Notes: a model not told the origin generated them from the letters alone. A stretch of 7,076 nt of DNA from Thiocapsa sp. UBA6158 (GCF_002423035.1 NZ_DIUM01000107.1:22926-30001), one strand, 5' to 3'. Shown: positions 1 through 6,694, counted from the stretch's first letter. A program made the numbers and translations.

Positions 1-1914
1 GTGGTGGTGGAGAACGTCGAGCGCATCATGGAGGAGGAGGGTCTGCCTCCGCGCGAGGCCGCCAAGAAGGCGATGGGGCAGATCACCGGACCCATCATCG
101 CCATCACATTGGTGCTGCTGTCGGTCTTCCTGCCGGTGGCCTTCATCCCCGGGATCACCGGACAGCTCTTCCAGCAGTTCGCGGCCGTCGTCGCCTTCGC
201 GATGCTGATCTCGGCGGTCAATGCCTTGACCCTGTCTCCGGCACTGTGCGCCGTCCTGCTCAAGCCGGGTGGTCATCGGCGTGGACCGATGCGTTACATC
301 ATGAGCGGGATCGACCGGGTCCGCGACGGCTATGCCGGGATCGTCACGCGACTGGTGCGTGTTTCCATGCTGGTCTTGGTGCTGATCCTCGGCATCGGGC
401 TCGCGACCGGTTGGCTGTTCAAGGTCACGCCAACCGGATTCCTCCCGGAAGAGGATCAAGGGGCCTTCATGGCCCATGTGCAGTTACCGCAAGGCGCCTC
501 GGTGAGCCGCACCTTCGAGGTCGTGAAGGAGATCGAGACGCTCGTGAAGGCCGATCCCGCGGTTGCGCACGTGGTGACGATCACGGGCTTCAGCATCCTC
601 GACGGCGCGGTGCTCTCCAATTCAGCAGCGATCATCGGGCGGCTGAAGCCGTTCGAAGAGCGCACTACGCCCGATCTCGAGGTCGATGCCGTCATCGATC
701 GGATCGCGGCCCAAACGATCGGTATCCCGAGCGCGCGGGTCATGCCCTTCAATCTCCCGCCGATCGTAGGGCTGGGGACCGGCGGCGGTTTCCAGTATCA
801 GCTCGAAGACCTGCAGGGTCGCACGCCGGAGGCGCTCGCCGGGGTGATGCGCGGTCTCATCCTCGCCGCCAATCAGGATCCGGCCCTCTCGCGTGTGTTC
901 TCCACCTGGGCGAGCGACAACCCGCAAGTGTTTCTGAATATCGACCGCGAAAAGGTCCAGACACTGGGCGTGCGCATCAGCGATGTCTTCAATGCGCTGC
1001 AGGCGACCTTGGGCGGCTACTATATCAACGACTTCAACCGGTTCGGGCGGGTCTGGCAGGTCCAGGTGGAAGGCCGCGAGGCCGATCGTCAGAGCGTCGA
1101 AGACATCTACCGGATCCATGTCCGCAACGATCAAGGCGAGATGGTTCCGCTGCGCGCGCTCCTGAGCCCCGAGCTGATCCTGGGGCCGCAGCTCCTGCAA
1201 CGTTACAACAACTATCGCAGCGTCACGATTCAGGGCGAGCCGGCGCCCGGCTTCAGCTCGGGCGATGCCCTGGCGGCGATGGAGCGGATCTCCGCGGCGA
1301 CCTTGCCGGCGGGTTACGGCTTCGAGTGGACGGGCACGGCCTTTCAGGAGAAGGAGGCCGGCGGACAGACGCCGATCGTGTTGGCGCTGGCGGTCTTGTT
1401 CGCCTATCTCTTCCTGGTGGGACTCTACGAGAGCTGGTCGATGCCGGCGGTCGTGCTCCTGAGCGTCACGGTCGGGGTGCTCGGCGCGCTCTGCGCACTC
1501 TGGGTCGCGGGTCTCTCCAACGACCTCTATGCCCAGGTCGGCATCGTGGTGCTCATCGGTCTGGCGAGCAAGAACGCGATCCTCATCGTCGAGTTCGCCA
1601 TCGAGCAGCGCGCGGGCGGGGCCTCGATCCTGGATGCGGCCACCCGGGCGGCGCGTCTGCGGATCCGTGCCGTGCTCATGACCAGCTTTGCCTTCATCCT
1701 CGGCCTGGTCCCCTTGGTCATCGCCAGCGGTGCCGGCGAGGCAAGTCAGCGCGGCGTCGGTACGGCCGTCTTCGGCGGCATGCTCGCCGCTTCGCTGATC
1801 GGAATCTTCTTGATCCCGATGCTCTACGTGGTCTTCCAGCGGTTCCGCGAAAAGGTCCACGGGGGCGTCGCGGCTCGGGAGTTGGGTTCAGAGCACGAGG
1901 CCCCGGTTTCGTGA
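1..1914 (+). CDS. RND multidrug efflux transporter, HAE1 (AcrB/MexB) type, 5'-truncated by the window edge
   Basis: This is the C-terminal 637 codons of an inner-membrane proton/drug antiporter that acts with a periplasmic adaptor and an outer-membrane channel. The sequence opens with VVVENVER, which in AcrB lies three residues after the TM4 aspartates D407/D408, so those residues are just outside the window and the GTG at base 1 is not a start. Transmembrane helices follow at about residues 30-85, and another at about 120-140. The second large periplasmic (porter/docking) domain spans about 145-455, with AcrB-like blocks GRVWQVQVEG, QGEMVPLRAL and GYGFEWTG. The remaining helices run to about 615. 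LYESWSMP is present. The proton-relay equivalents of AcrB K940 (K524, in ASKNAILIVEF), R971 (R554) and T978 (T561) are all intact, so the visible part looks functional. It ends in TGA with a short charged tail. Substrate and gene name cannot be assigned; adaptor genes would be expected upstream. Confidence 0.96.
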   Translation: MVVENVERIMEEEGLPPREAAKKAMGQITGPIIAITLVLLSVFLPVAFIPGITGQLFQQFAAVVAFAMLISAVNALTLSPALCAVLLKPGGHRRGPMRYIMSGIDRVRDGYAGIVTRLVRVSMLVLVLILGIGLATGWLFKVTPTGFLPEEDQGAFMAHVQLPQGASVSRTFEVVKEIETLVKADPAVAHVVTITGFSILDGAVLSNSAAIIGRLKPFEERTTPDLEVDAVIDRIAAQTIGIPSARVMPFNLPPIVGLGTGGGFQYQLEDLQGRTPEALAGVMRGLILAANQDPALSRVFSTWASDNPQVFLNIDREKVQTLGVRISDVFNALQATLGGYYINDFNRFGRVWQVQVEGREADRQSVEDIYRIHVRNDQGEMVPLRALLSPELILGPQLLQRYNNYRSVTIQGEPAPGFSSGDALAAMERISAATLPAGYGFEWTGTAFQEKEAGGQTPIVLALAVLFAYLFLVGLYESWSMPAVVLLSVTVGVLGALCALWVAGLSNDLYAQVGIVVLIGLASKNAILIVEFAIEQRAGGASILDAATRAARLRIRAVLMTSFAFILGLVPLVIASGAGEASQRGVGTAVFGGMLAASLIGIFLIPMLYVVFQRFREKVHGGVAARELGSEHEAPVS

Positions 1915-1915
1915 C

Positions 1916-1977
1916 GTCGGATGGGACCGGACGCTATCGAGCGCATGCGGATGCAGGCACCGCATCCGCCATCCGAC
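1916..1977 (+). terminator. Nested inverted repeat directly after the RND gene, possible 3'-end structure
   Basis: An outer perfect 9-bp inverted repeat, GTCGGATGG (1916-1924) and CCATCCGAC (1969-1977), encloses an inner perfect 8-bp stem, GCGGATGC (1947-1954) and GCATCCGC (1962-1969), with a 7-nt loop. The structure starts two bases after the RND stop codon. There is no U-tract, so it is not a textbook intrinsic terminator. It could stabilise the mRNA 3' end, assist termination, or be a degenerate repeat. The two stems share base 1969, so both cannot form at full length together. Confidence 0.35.
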
Positions 1978-1979
1978 TC

Positions 1980-2063
1980 AACCGCGTCCGGAGCGACATG
2001 CGTCATCTTCATGACGCGTTTGGCCTTGGAGATGTCCTCGATCTCGGCGAGACGCGGTTTAAG
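1980..2063. repeat. Structured intergenic repeat, copy A (inverted ends, central hairpin)
   Basis: The ends are inverted: AACCGCGTC (1980-1988) is complementary to GACGCGGTT (2051-2059). A 7-bp stem with a 4-nt loop lies inside, GCGTCAT-CTTC-ATGACGC (2000-2017). The left 22 bases match bases 6952-6973 at 19 positions. The right 13 bases, GACGCGGTTTAAG (2051-2063), match 7023-7035 exactly. Left arm, hairpin and right arm all sit at the same offset (4972) from copy B, so the two elements have identical spacing. The 33 bases between hairpin and right arm are not clearly conserved. It lies 65 bases downstream of the RND stop. It may be a non-autonomous mobile repeat, a REP-like element or a transcript-end structure; the family has not been identified. 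Confidence 0.7.
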
Positions 2064-2104
2064 GTGATTTCCGGGAATGATCATCCCGACTGCGCATGCC
2101 AGGA

Positions 2105-2199
2105 TGTAGGTGCGAATTTATTCGCACAGGCTGGACGGTGGCCTCGCCGAGCGCCTCGCCGGCAAAACCGGAGTGTGTGCGAATAAATTCGCACCTACA
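2105..2199. repeat. REP doublet in inverted orientation (REPIN)
   Basis: Two perfect 24-nt inverted copies lie at 2105-2128 and 2176-2199, separated by 47 bases. Each copy consists of a GTAG tetranucleotide followed by its own palindrome, GTGCGAATTTATTCGCAC (8-bp arms around TT). GTAG plus a short hairpin is the established form of REP sequences mobilised by REP-associated tyrosine transposases (RAYTs), and two inverted REPs form a REPIN. The spacer contains a 9-base direct repeat GCCTCGCCG (2141-2149 and 2153-2161) and a small CCGG-CAAAA-CCGG hairpin. ACAGGCTGG also follows both REPs in direct orientation (2126-2134 and 2197-2205). No RAYT gene is in the window, so mobilisation would be in trans. 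Confidence 0.8.
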
Positions 2200-2247
2200 G
2201 GCTGGTCGTTCCTTTCCCGAAAATCGCCTAAACACAATTGAGCCACC

Positions 2248-2388
2248 ATGATCGACAACCCGGCGGACGCCGCGGGGATTGCGGCCGGCGAGGCTTATGC
2301 GATCGGCAATCCCTACGAGGAGGCCGAGGAGGGCGAGAAGAACATGGGTCCCAATGCGCCGGGGTATATTCCCGAGACGATCGATTAG
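2248..2388 (+). CDS. Small acidic hypothetical protein (46 aa)
   Basis: This short ORF starts at ATG 2248, just after an in-frame TGA at 2239, and ends in TAG. I do not recognise the product. It contains ten Asp/Glu against a single Lys, with an acidic cluster YEEAEEGEK at residues 23-31, an Ala/Gly-rich N-terminal half and a Pro-rich tail NAPGYIPETID. There is no signal peptide or membrane segment. Codon choice is mostly G/C-ending as in the neighbouring genes, which favours real coding. Against it, the bases before the ATG (TTGAGCCACC) hold no clear Shine-Dalgarno site. It lies 48 bases after the REPIN and 70 bases before the channel gene, so it could be co-transcribed with the channel. Alternatives are the 3' remnant of a longer gene cut off by the repeat block, or a chance ORF. 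Confidence 0.5.
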   Translation: MIDNPADAAGIAAGEAYAIGNPYEEAEEGEKNMGPNAPGYIPETID

Positions 2389-2445
2389 TCGTCGTGGCCC
2401 GATCAGTCCGCATGTGCAGGGCGATCAGCAGGGTCGGCACGGGTC

Positions 2446-2450
2446 GGGAG
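2446..2450 (+). promoter_or_regulatory. Shine-Dalgarno site fixing the channel start
   Basis: GGGAG is followed by an 8-base spacer and ATG at 2459. The reading frame stays open upstream to 2279, but that stretch is Arg-rich and overlaps the small acidic ORF in another frame. The ATG at 2459 instead opens a typical signal peptide. This supports the shorter start. Confidence 0.75.
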
Positions 2451-2458
2451 CTTCGATC

Positions 2459-5400
2459 ATGAGACATCCGGTTGTCGGCTTCACGCTTGCTTTGGGGCTC
2501 TGCTTGATGCTGTTGTCGTCGACACTCGGTGCCGAGAACGGCGGTCTCGGCTCGTTGAATCCGTCGCTGATGTCGGCGGAGGGTTTGGAAGCAAAGATCG
2601 CCCGGACCGAGACGAGCACCGAACTGGACGCCGAGGTCAAGACCAAGATCGTCGCACGCTACCGTGAAGCTCTGAACAACCTCAAGGAGGCGGATGTCAA
2701 CCGGGACCGTGCCGCGGCCTTCGAGGAGGTCGCGCAGGCGGCGCCGGAGGAGACGCGCCGAATTCGCGAACGCACCCTGGAGGCCGGCTCCGTCGATGTG
2801 CTCGAGGGGCTCGGCGTCGGTCCGCAGACGCCGCGCGGCGAGATCGCGCTGCGTTTGCGTAAGGCCCAGGCCGACCTCGCTGCGGCAGAGGCGCGGCGTG
2901 CCGATTTCGATCGCCAGCGCACCTTCCAGGAGAATCGCCCGACCATGATCCGCCAGCGTCTGACGGCGGCGCAGGAGCAGCAGGACGGAATCGCCGCCGC
3001 CCTGCGGGTGGAGATCGGCGGTGGCGGGCACGGCTCTGCGGCCTCGAGCTTCGGCTCTTCGCTCATGCAGGCTCGGTGGTGGGCGCTGGAAACCCGCTAT
3101 GTCGCCTTGAGCACCGAGATCCGGGCATTCGAGCAAGAACTCATCAGTCAGCCGATGCGCTTGGAGCTGCTCGCGGCCAGGCGCGACGAGGAGGCCGCGA
3201 GTGTCGGGCGTCTGCGTGCGCAGGTCGAGGTGCTGAAGGCGCAACTCAACGACAAACACGAGAGCGAGGCTGCGCTCGCCAAGGCCGAGGCCGCGCGGAT
3301 GCTGGAGTTGACCGAGGGATCCGATCCGCTGCTGATCCAGCTCGCGCGCGAGAACGCCGAGCTGACGGAGCAGCTCTCGATCATCGCCGGACGCCTCGAC
3401 GGACATGACGAGGACGAGGCGCAGGCGCTGCGGTTGGCCGAGCGGGTCCAGGCCAATTTCGAGCGCGTGCGGGCGGCTCGAGAGGTCAGCGTGCTGACCG
3501 AAGGCATCGGCCCGCTCTTGCTCGAACACCGTGCCGACCTGCCCGATTTCGAGGTCCATACCCGTAATCTGCATGCGCTCGAGCAGCAGATCGCCGCGGT
3601 CAACGTCAGCCGGCTGCAGCACCTCGACGAGGCGACCCGCATGGCCGATCCGAACCGCACACTCGACGAGCTTGCGGCGAAGCTCTCGGTCGACTCGACA
3701 CCGCAGGATCTCGACACCCTGCGCACCTTGATCGTGGGGCGCCGGGTGTTGTTGGCCAAGCAACTGGAGGCCGAGGGCGTGCAGCTCGAGGCGCTGCAGA
3801 GGCTCGAGGTCGCCGAGAGTCGGATGCTGGATGTCGCGCGTGCCTACGATTACTTTCTCGAAGAGCACCTGTTTTGGCTCGGTACGGGGGCCAAGACCCG
3901 TCCGGCCGACCTGGCGAATCTTCAGCCCGAGATCGGGCGTCTGCTCTCGCCCTCGGTCTGGTCCGAGCTCGGCCGCAACCTCGCGGGGCGACTTGCGAAC
4001 TCGCCCCTGTCTTGGCTCGCGGTGTTGATTTCGGGCGTGCTGCTCTGGCAGCGCAGCGCCTTGATCGCGGCGATCGAGCGTGCCTCGGTCCGAACGCAGC
4101 AGCCGGGTCTCGGGGACACGCGGCAGACACTGCGTGCGTTGATGCTCACCCTGTTGCTTGCGGCGCCTCTGCCCCTGTTGTTCAGCGCGGCCGGCTGGGC
4201 CCTTCAGCACGCCGCACAGGGTACCGAGGTGTCCGAGACGGCCGGGGTTCAACTGGTCCGCATCGCAGTCGTGCTCTATGTCCTGCTGCTGTTGCGCGGG
4301 ATCTGTCTGCCGCGCGGTCTGGCGATCGGGCATTTCCGGTGGCCGCAGGCCGGTGCGCAGCGTCTGAGGTCGGAGATCGGCTGGCTGATTTGGGTGCTGG
4401 TTCCGGCGATGTTGATCCTCGGCAAGGCGATCAGCATCAACCCGGATGCCGCAGTTGGACTCGTCGCGCGGCTCACCGCACTGGTCTCCGTCGCGGCGAT
4501 CGCCCTGTTCTTTTTCCGATTGTTTCATCCCCAGACCGGTCTGATGACGGCGTTGCGGCAACGACCGGGCGCCGGTCTGTTGGCCCGTGCCTATCCGATC
4601 TGGTACCCGGTGCTGGTAGCCGTGCCTTTGGTCATCCTGGTTCTGGTCCTGGAGGGTTACGCCTATTCGGCGCTCGTGCTCTGGGATGCCTATCTACTCA
4701 CCCTGGGACTGAGCGTCGTCTTGATGTTGCTGCATGCGCTGGCCTCGAGCTGGCTGATGCACGCGCGGGCCCGCTTGGCCCGCCGGGTTGCGCGCGAGCG
4801 CCGTCGGGTCGCGCTCGCGGAGCGTGACGCCTCGGCAGGCACCGAGCTCCTCGCCGTGCCGTCGGACTATGTCCATGTCGATCTCGCGGCGACGAGTGCA
4901 GCCGGCCGAGAGCTGCTGGGGATGGCGCTCGTCGCCCTCGCCCTGATCGGTCTCTACGCCATCTGGTCACCGGTCTTTCCGGCGCTGGGCATCCTCGACG
5001 AGGTGACCCTCTGGCATACCACCCGGATCCTGGACAGGCAGGAGACGGCGCTGCCCGTCACCCTGGCCGATCTCGGGCTTGCCCTGCTGTATCTGGTCGC
5101 GATCGGCGTACTCGCCAAGCGGTTGCCGGCGATGCTCGAGATCATCCTGAGCGAGCGCCTGCACATGACCTCGAGCAGCCGCTACACGGTGACGACCTTG
5201 ACGACCTACCTCATCGTCGCCTTGGGTATCGTGCTGGCGCTCGACACCCTGGGCGCTCAGTGGTCGCAGCTGCAGTGGTTGGTGGCGGCGATGGGGCTGG
5301 GGATCGGGTTCGGTCTGCAGGAGATCGTCGCGAACTTCGTCAGCGGCCTGATCATCCTGTTCGAGCGTCCGGTGCGGGTCGGCGACGTCATCACCGTGGA

Positions 5401-5911
5401 CGGGACCGACGGCGTGGTGACCAAGATTCGCATCCGTGCCACGACGATCCGCGGTTACGATCGCAAGGAGCTGCTGGTCCCGAACAAGGAGCTGATCACC
5501 GGTCGGTTACTCAACTGGTCCCTGTCCGACCCGGTGACGCGGATCATGATCCTCGTCGGCGTGGCCTACGACACCGATGTGGACTTGGCCCATGCCCTGA
5601 TGCGGGAGGCGGCGCAGGAGAATCCGCGCGTGCTCGCCAACCCCAAGCCCGCGTTGAATCTCGAAGGGTTCGGCGACAACGCCCTGACCCTATCGCTGCG
5701 GGCCTATATCGAGGATATCGAGCATCGGGTCGCCATCACCTCGGAGCTCAACATGGCGATCAACCGCAAATTCAGAGACGCGGGCATCGTCATCGCCTAC
5801 CCGCAGCGCGATCTACACCTGGATACGCGCGGGCCCTTGCGGGTCAGGCTCGAAGAGAAGGGTCCAACGCAACCCCGCGACGCGGACGGTGAGGGTCCCG
5901 CCGGACGTTGA
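2459..5911 (+). CDS. MscS-family mechanosensitive channel, large MscK/MscM (KefA/YjeP) type
   Basis: The predicted 1150-residue inner-membrane channel opens when membrane tension rises and releases solutes on hypo-osmotic shock. Length and layout match E. coli MscK and MscM (about 1,100 residues). Residues 1-25 form a signal peptide (hydrophobic core FTLALGLCLMLLSS, probable cleavage after TLGA). Residues about 30-510 are a Glu/Ala/Arg-rich, heptad-like periplasmic region as in the MscS_porin domain. About eleven hydrophobic segments follow, starting near 515, 557, 597, 643, 667, 711, 740, 817, 870, 909 and 939. A basic cytoplasmic-looking linker lies near 770-815. The last segment has the pore-helix signature: Gly-rich GLGIGFGLQEIVANFVSGL, then ERPVRVGDVI. 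The MscS beta domain and C-terminal alpha/beta domain follow, with KELLVPNKELITG and a short charged tail. Nothing looks broken. MscK versus MscM orthology cannot be decided by eye. A convergent gene lies downstream. Confidence 0.95.
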   Translation: MRHPVVGFTLALGLCLMLLSSTLGAENGGLGSLNPSLMSAEGLEAKIARTETSTELDAEVKTKIVARYREALNNLKEADVNRDRAAAFEEVAQAAPEETRRIRERTLEAGSVDVLEGLGVGPQTPRGEIALRLRKAQADLAAAEARRADFDRQRTFQENRPTMIRQRLTAAQEQQDGIAAALRVEIGGGGHGSAASSFGSSLMQARWWALETRYVALSTEIRAFEQELISQPMRLELLAARRDEEAASVGRLRAQVEVLKAQLNDKHESEAALAKAEAARMLELTEGSDPLLIQLARENAELTEQLSIIAGRLDGHDEDEAQALRLAERVQANFERVRAAREVSVLTEGIGPLLLEHRADLPDFEVHTRNLHALEQQIAAVNVSRLQHLDEATRMADPNRTLDELAAKLSVDSTPQDLDTLRTLIVGRRVLLAKQLEAEGVQLEALQRLEVAESRMLDVARAYDYFLEEHLFWLGTGAKTRPADLANLQPEIGRLLSPSVWSELGRNLAGRLANSPLSWLAVLISGVLLWQRSALIAAIERASVRTQQPGLGDTRQTLRALMLTLLLAAPLPLLFSAAGWALQHAAQGTEVSETAGVQLVRIAVVLYVLLLLRGICLPRGLAIGHFRWPQAGAQRLRSEIGWLIWVLVPAMLILGKAISINPDAAVGLVARLTALVSVAAIALFFFRLFHPQTGLMTALRQRPGAGLLARAYPIWYPVLVAVPLVILVLVLEGYAYSALVLWDAYLLTLGLSVVLMLLHALASSWLMHARARLARRVARERRRVALAERDASAGTELLAVPSDYVHVDLAATSAAGRELLGMALVALALIGLYAIWSPVFPALGILDEVTLWHTTRILDRQETALPVTLADLGLALLYLVAIGVLAKRLPAMLEIILSERLHMTSSSRYTVTTLTTYLIVALGIVLALDTLGAQWSQLQWLVAAMGLGIGFGLQEIVANFVSGLIILFERPVRVGDVITVDGTDGVVTKIRIRATTIRGYDRKELLVPNKELITGRLLNWSLSDPVTRIMILVGVAYDTDVDLAHALMREAAQENPRVLANPKPALNLEGFGDNALTLSLRAYIEDIEHRVAITSELNMAINRKFRDAGIVIAYPQRDLHLDTRGPLRVRLEEKGPTQPRDADGEGPAGR

Positions 5912-5921
5912 TCGGGCGGCA

Positions 5922-5937
5922 TCGCGTTGCGACGCGA
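5922..5937. terminator. GC-rich hairpin between convergent genes, weak bidirectional terminator candidate
   Basis: TCGCGT-TGCG-ACGCGA forms a 6-bp stem with a 4-nt loop. It lies 10 bases after the channel stop and 35 bases beyond the stop of the opposing gene. There is no U-tract on either strand, so it is supported only by position and stem quality. Confidence 0.25.
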
Positions 5938-5972
5938 GAGCGGGTGGAGCTGTCGAGGGGGACGAGCCTGTC

Positions 5973-6524
5973 TCAATGCGCCTCCAGCTTACCCAGCTCG
6001 CCGAGGATCTCCAGCACCAGTTGTCGGGTCTGCGTATCCATCCCGCGACAGAGCTGGTCCGGATTGCGCTCCCCGTTGATCAGCGGGCGAACGACTCCGG
6101 CCAGCCGGGCCAGACTGCCCCCGACCTTGCTCATCTGATCGGCCATGTTGCCGATCAGCACCAGCGCTTGGGGATCGGTGCGCGCGGCGTGGATCATGTG
6201 CGCGAGGCCCGGTGCGGCGAGGGTCGGATCCTGTGCCTTGCTTGGATCCGGCAGACTGGCGGGGTCTTGGAGCCCGCGCAGGACGGATTCCGCAATGACG
6301 CCGTCTTCCTCGTCGAGACCGTTCAGGAGCGCGGGCGAGCGCTCCCCCTTGGCGATGCGTCGCAAGACGGCGACAAGCGTACTCCAACCCTGTTGCTCGG
6401 CCCCTTCAAGCAGGGTCTCGAGCTCGGCTCGACCCTCCGGGCGTTGGGTCAAGGCGACGACCTGGCGGATGAAGGTCGCATGGACCAGTCGGATCTGCTC
6501 GCGGCGTTCCGGGAGGTTGGACAC
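5973..6524 (-). CDS. Hypothetical protein (183 aa) with an internal helical duplication
   Basis: I do not recognise a named family. The start is taken as GTG at 6524 (VSNLPERREQIRLVHATF), because AAGAGGAGAA lies 6-8 bases upstream; the frame stays open further upstream but that part is low-complexity and lacks a site. The product is soluble-looking, without signal peptide or membrane segment, and rich in Leu, Ala, Glu and Arg, so probably helical. Two similar halves are visible: residues about 35-85 (LVAVLRRIAKGERSP, LLNGLD) and about 121-177 (LAGVVRPLINGERNP, LCRGMD). Both share the pattern L-x2-V-x-R-x4-GER-x-P-x2-L-x(1,2)-G-[LM]-D. A Pro/Asp-rich linker around 86-106 (DPASLPDPSKAQDP) separates them. 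It runs convergent to the channel gene (61 bases between stops) and divergent from the next gene. Function unknown. Confidence 0.85.
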   Translation of the reverse strand: MSNLPERREQIRLVHATFIRQVVALTQRPEGRAELETLLEGAEQQGWSTLVAVLRRIAKGERSPALLNGLDEEDGVIAESVLRGLQDPASLPDPSKAQDPTLAAPGLAHMIHAARTDPQALVLIGNMADQMSKVGGSLARLAGVVRPLINGERNPDQLCRGMDTQTRQLVLEILGELGKLEAH

Positions 6525-6530
6525 TGGAGA

Positions 6531-6540
6531 TTCTCCTCTT
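6531..6540 (-). promoter_or_regulatory. Shine-Dalgarno site fixing the GTG start at 6524
   Basis: On the minus strand the sequence reads AAGAGGAGAA, then a spacer of about 6-8 bases, then GTG. It is the strongest ribosome-binding site near the open frame and decides in favour of the GTG over the ATG at 6752. Confidence 0.75.
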
Positions 6541-6595
6541 TGATCAGTGCGGCAACGCGCAGTGTGCTCAACTGTTCCCTGTGATGCCGGCGCGG

Positions 6596-6621
6596 GTTGG
6601 GCAGGCTGCGCTTTGCCCAAC
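6596..6621. repeat. Inverted repeat in the divergent spacer, REP-like
   Basis: Perfect 8-bp arms, GTTGGGCA (6596-6603) and TGCCCAAC (6614-6621), flank a 10-base loop GGCTGCGCTT. The form resembles the GTGGGCA...TGCCCAC hairpin repeats often seen between proteobacterial genes, which is from memory. It could equally be an operator. CAACTGTTC at 6618-6626, overlapping the right arm, repeats directly at 6569-6577. It lies upstream of both divergent genes. Confidence 0.45.
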
Positions 6622-6663
6622 TGTTCATGTTGATTCTGAATCCCTCCCGATGCTCTGCGCACT

Positions 6664-6694
6664 TTGACGCGAGTGCCGAGGCCTGAGCTATCAT
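6664..6694 (+). promoter_or_regulatory. Candidate sigma-70-type promoter for the small membrane protein gene
   Basis: TTGACG (6664-6669) matches five of six -35 consensus bases, and TATCAT (6689-6694) matches five of six -10 bases. The spacer is 19 bases, longer than the ideal 17. It lies 75 bases upstream of the ATG at 6770, in the right orientation. No other good pair was seen in the spacer. Confidence 0.4.

Noticed and set aside
1..3. GTG at the first base as a start codon
   Set aside because: The residues align with the middle of AcrB-type transporters, just after the TM4 aspartates. The gene clearly begins upstream of the window.
622..1860. A 412-codon minus-strand frame inside the RND gene
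   Set aside because: It is low-complexity and Asp/Glu/Arg/His-rich, and antisense to well-conserved RND sequence. It is a shadow.
1824..2084. An 86-codon minus-strand frame whose N-terminal part reads across repeat copy A (HLKPRLAEIEDISKAKR)
   Set aside because: The N-terminal part looks protein-like. However, it has no convincing Shine-Dalgarno site, it is antisense to the RND 3' end, and the corresponding strand of copy B contains a stop after a few codons. The repeat is therefore not conserved as coding sequence.
246..2186. A 646-codon plus-strand frame overlapping the RND gene in another phase
   Set aside because: It is Arg/Ala/Gly-rich with no domain, overlaps the RND gene out of frame and runs into the repeat block.
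2105..2199. The repeated palindromes as a CRISPR array
   Set aside because: There are only two units, in inverted rather than direct orientation, with one spacer. The GTAG-hairpin form fits REP sequences.
2279..2458. A 60-residue N-terminal extension of the channel from an upstream ATG
   Set aside because: The extension is Arg/Pro-rich, would bury the signal peptide, and overlaps the small acidic ORF. ATG 2459 has its own Shine-Dalgarno site.
2228..4561. A 777-codon open frame on the minus strand, antisense to the channel gene
   Set aside because: The translation is rich in Arg, Gln, Gly, Asp and His with no recognisable domain, as expected from the complement of a GC-rich gene. The plus strand encodes a clear MscS-family protein over the same bases.
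1..5911. RND pump and channel as one operon
   Set aside because: A 333-bp spacer full of repeats and stems separates the RND stop from the next ORF, and there is no functional link specific to these two families.
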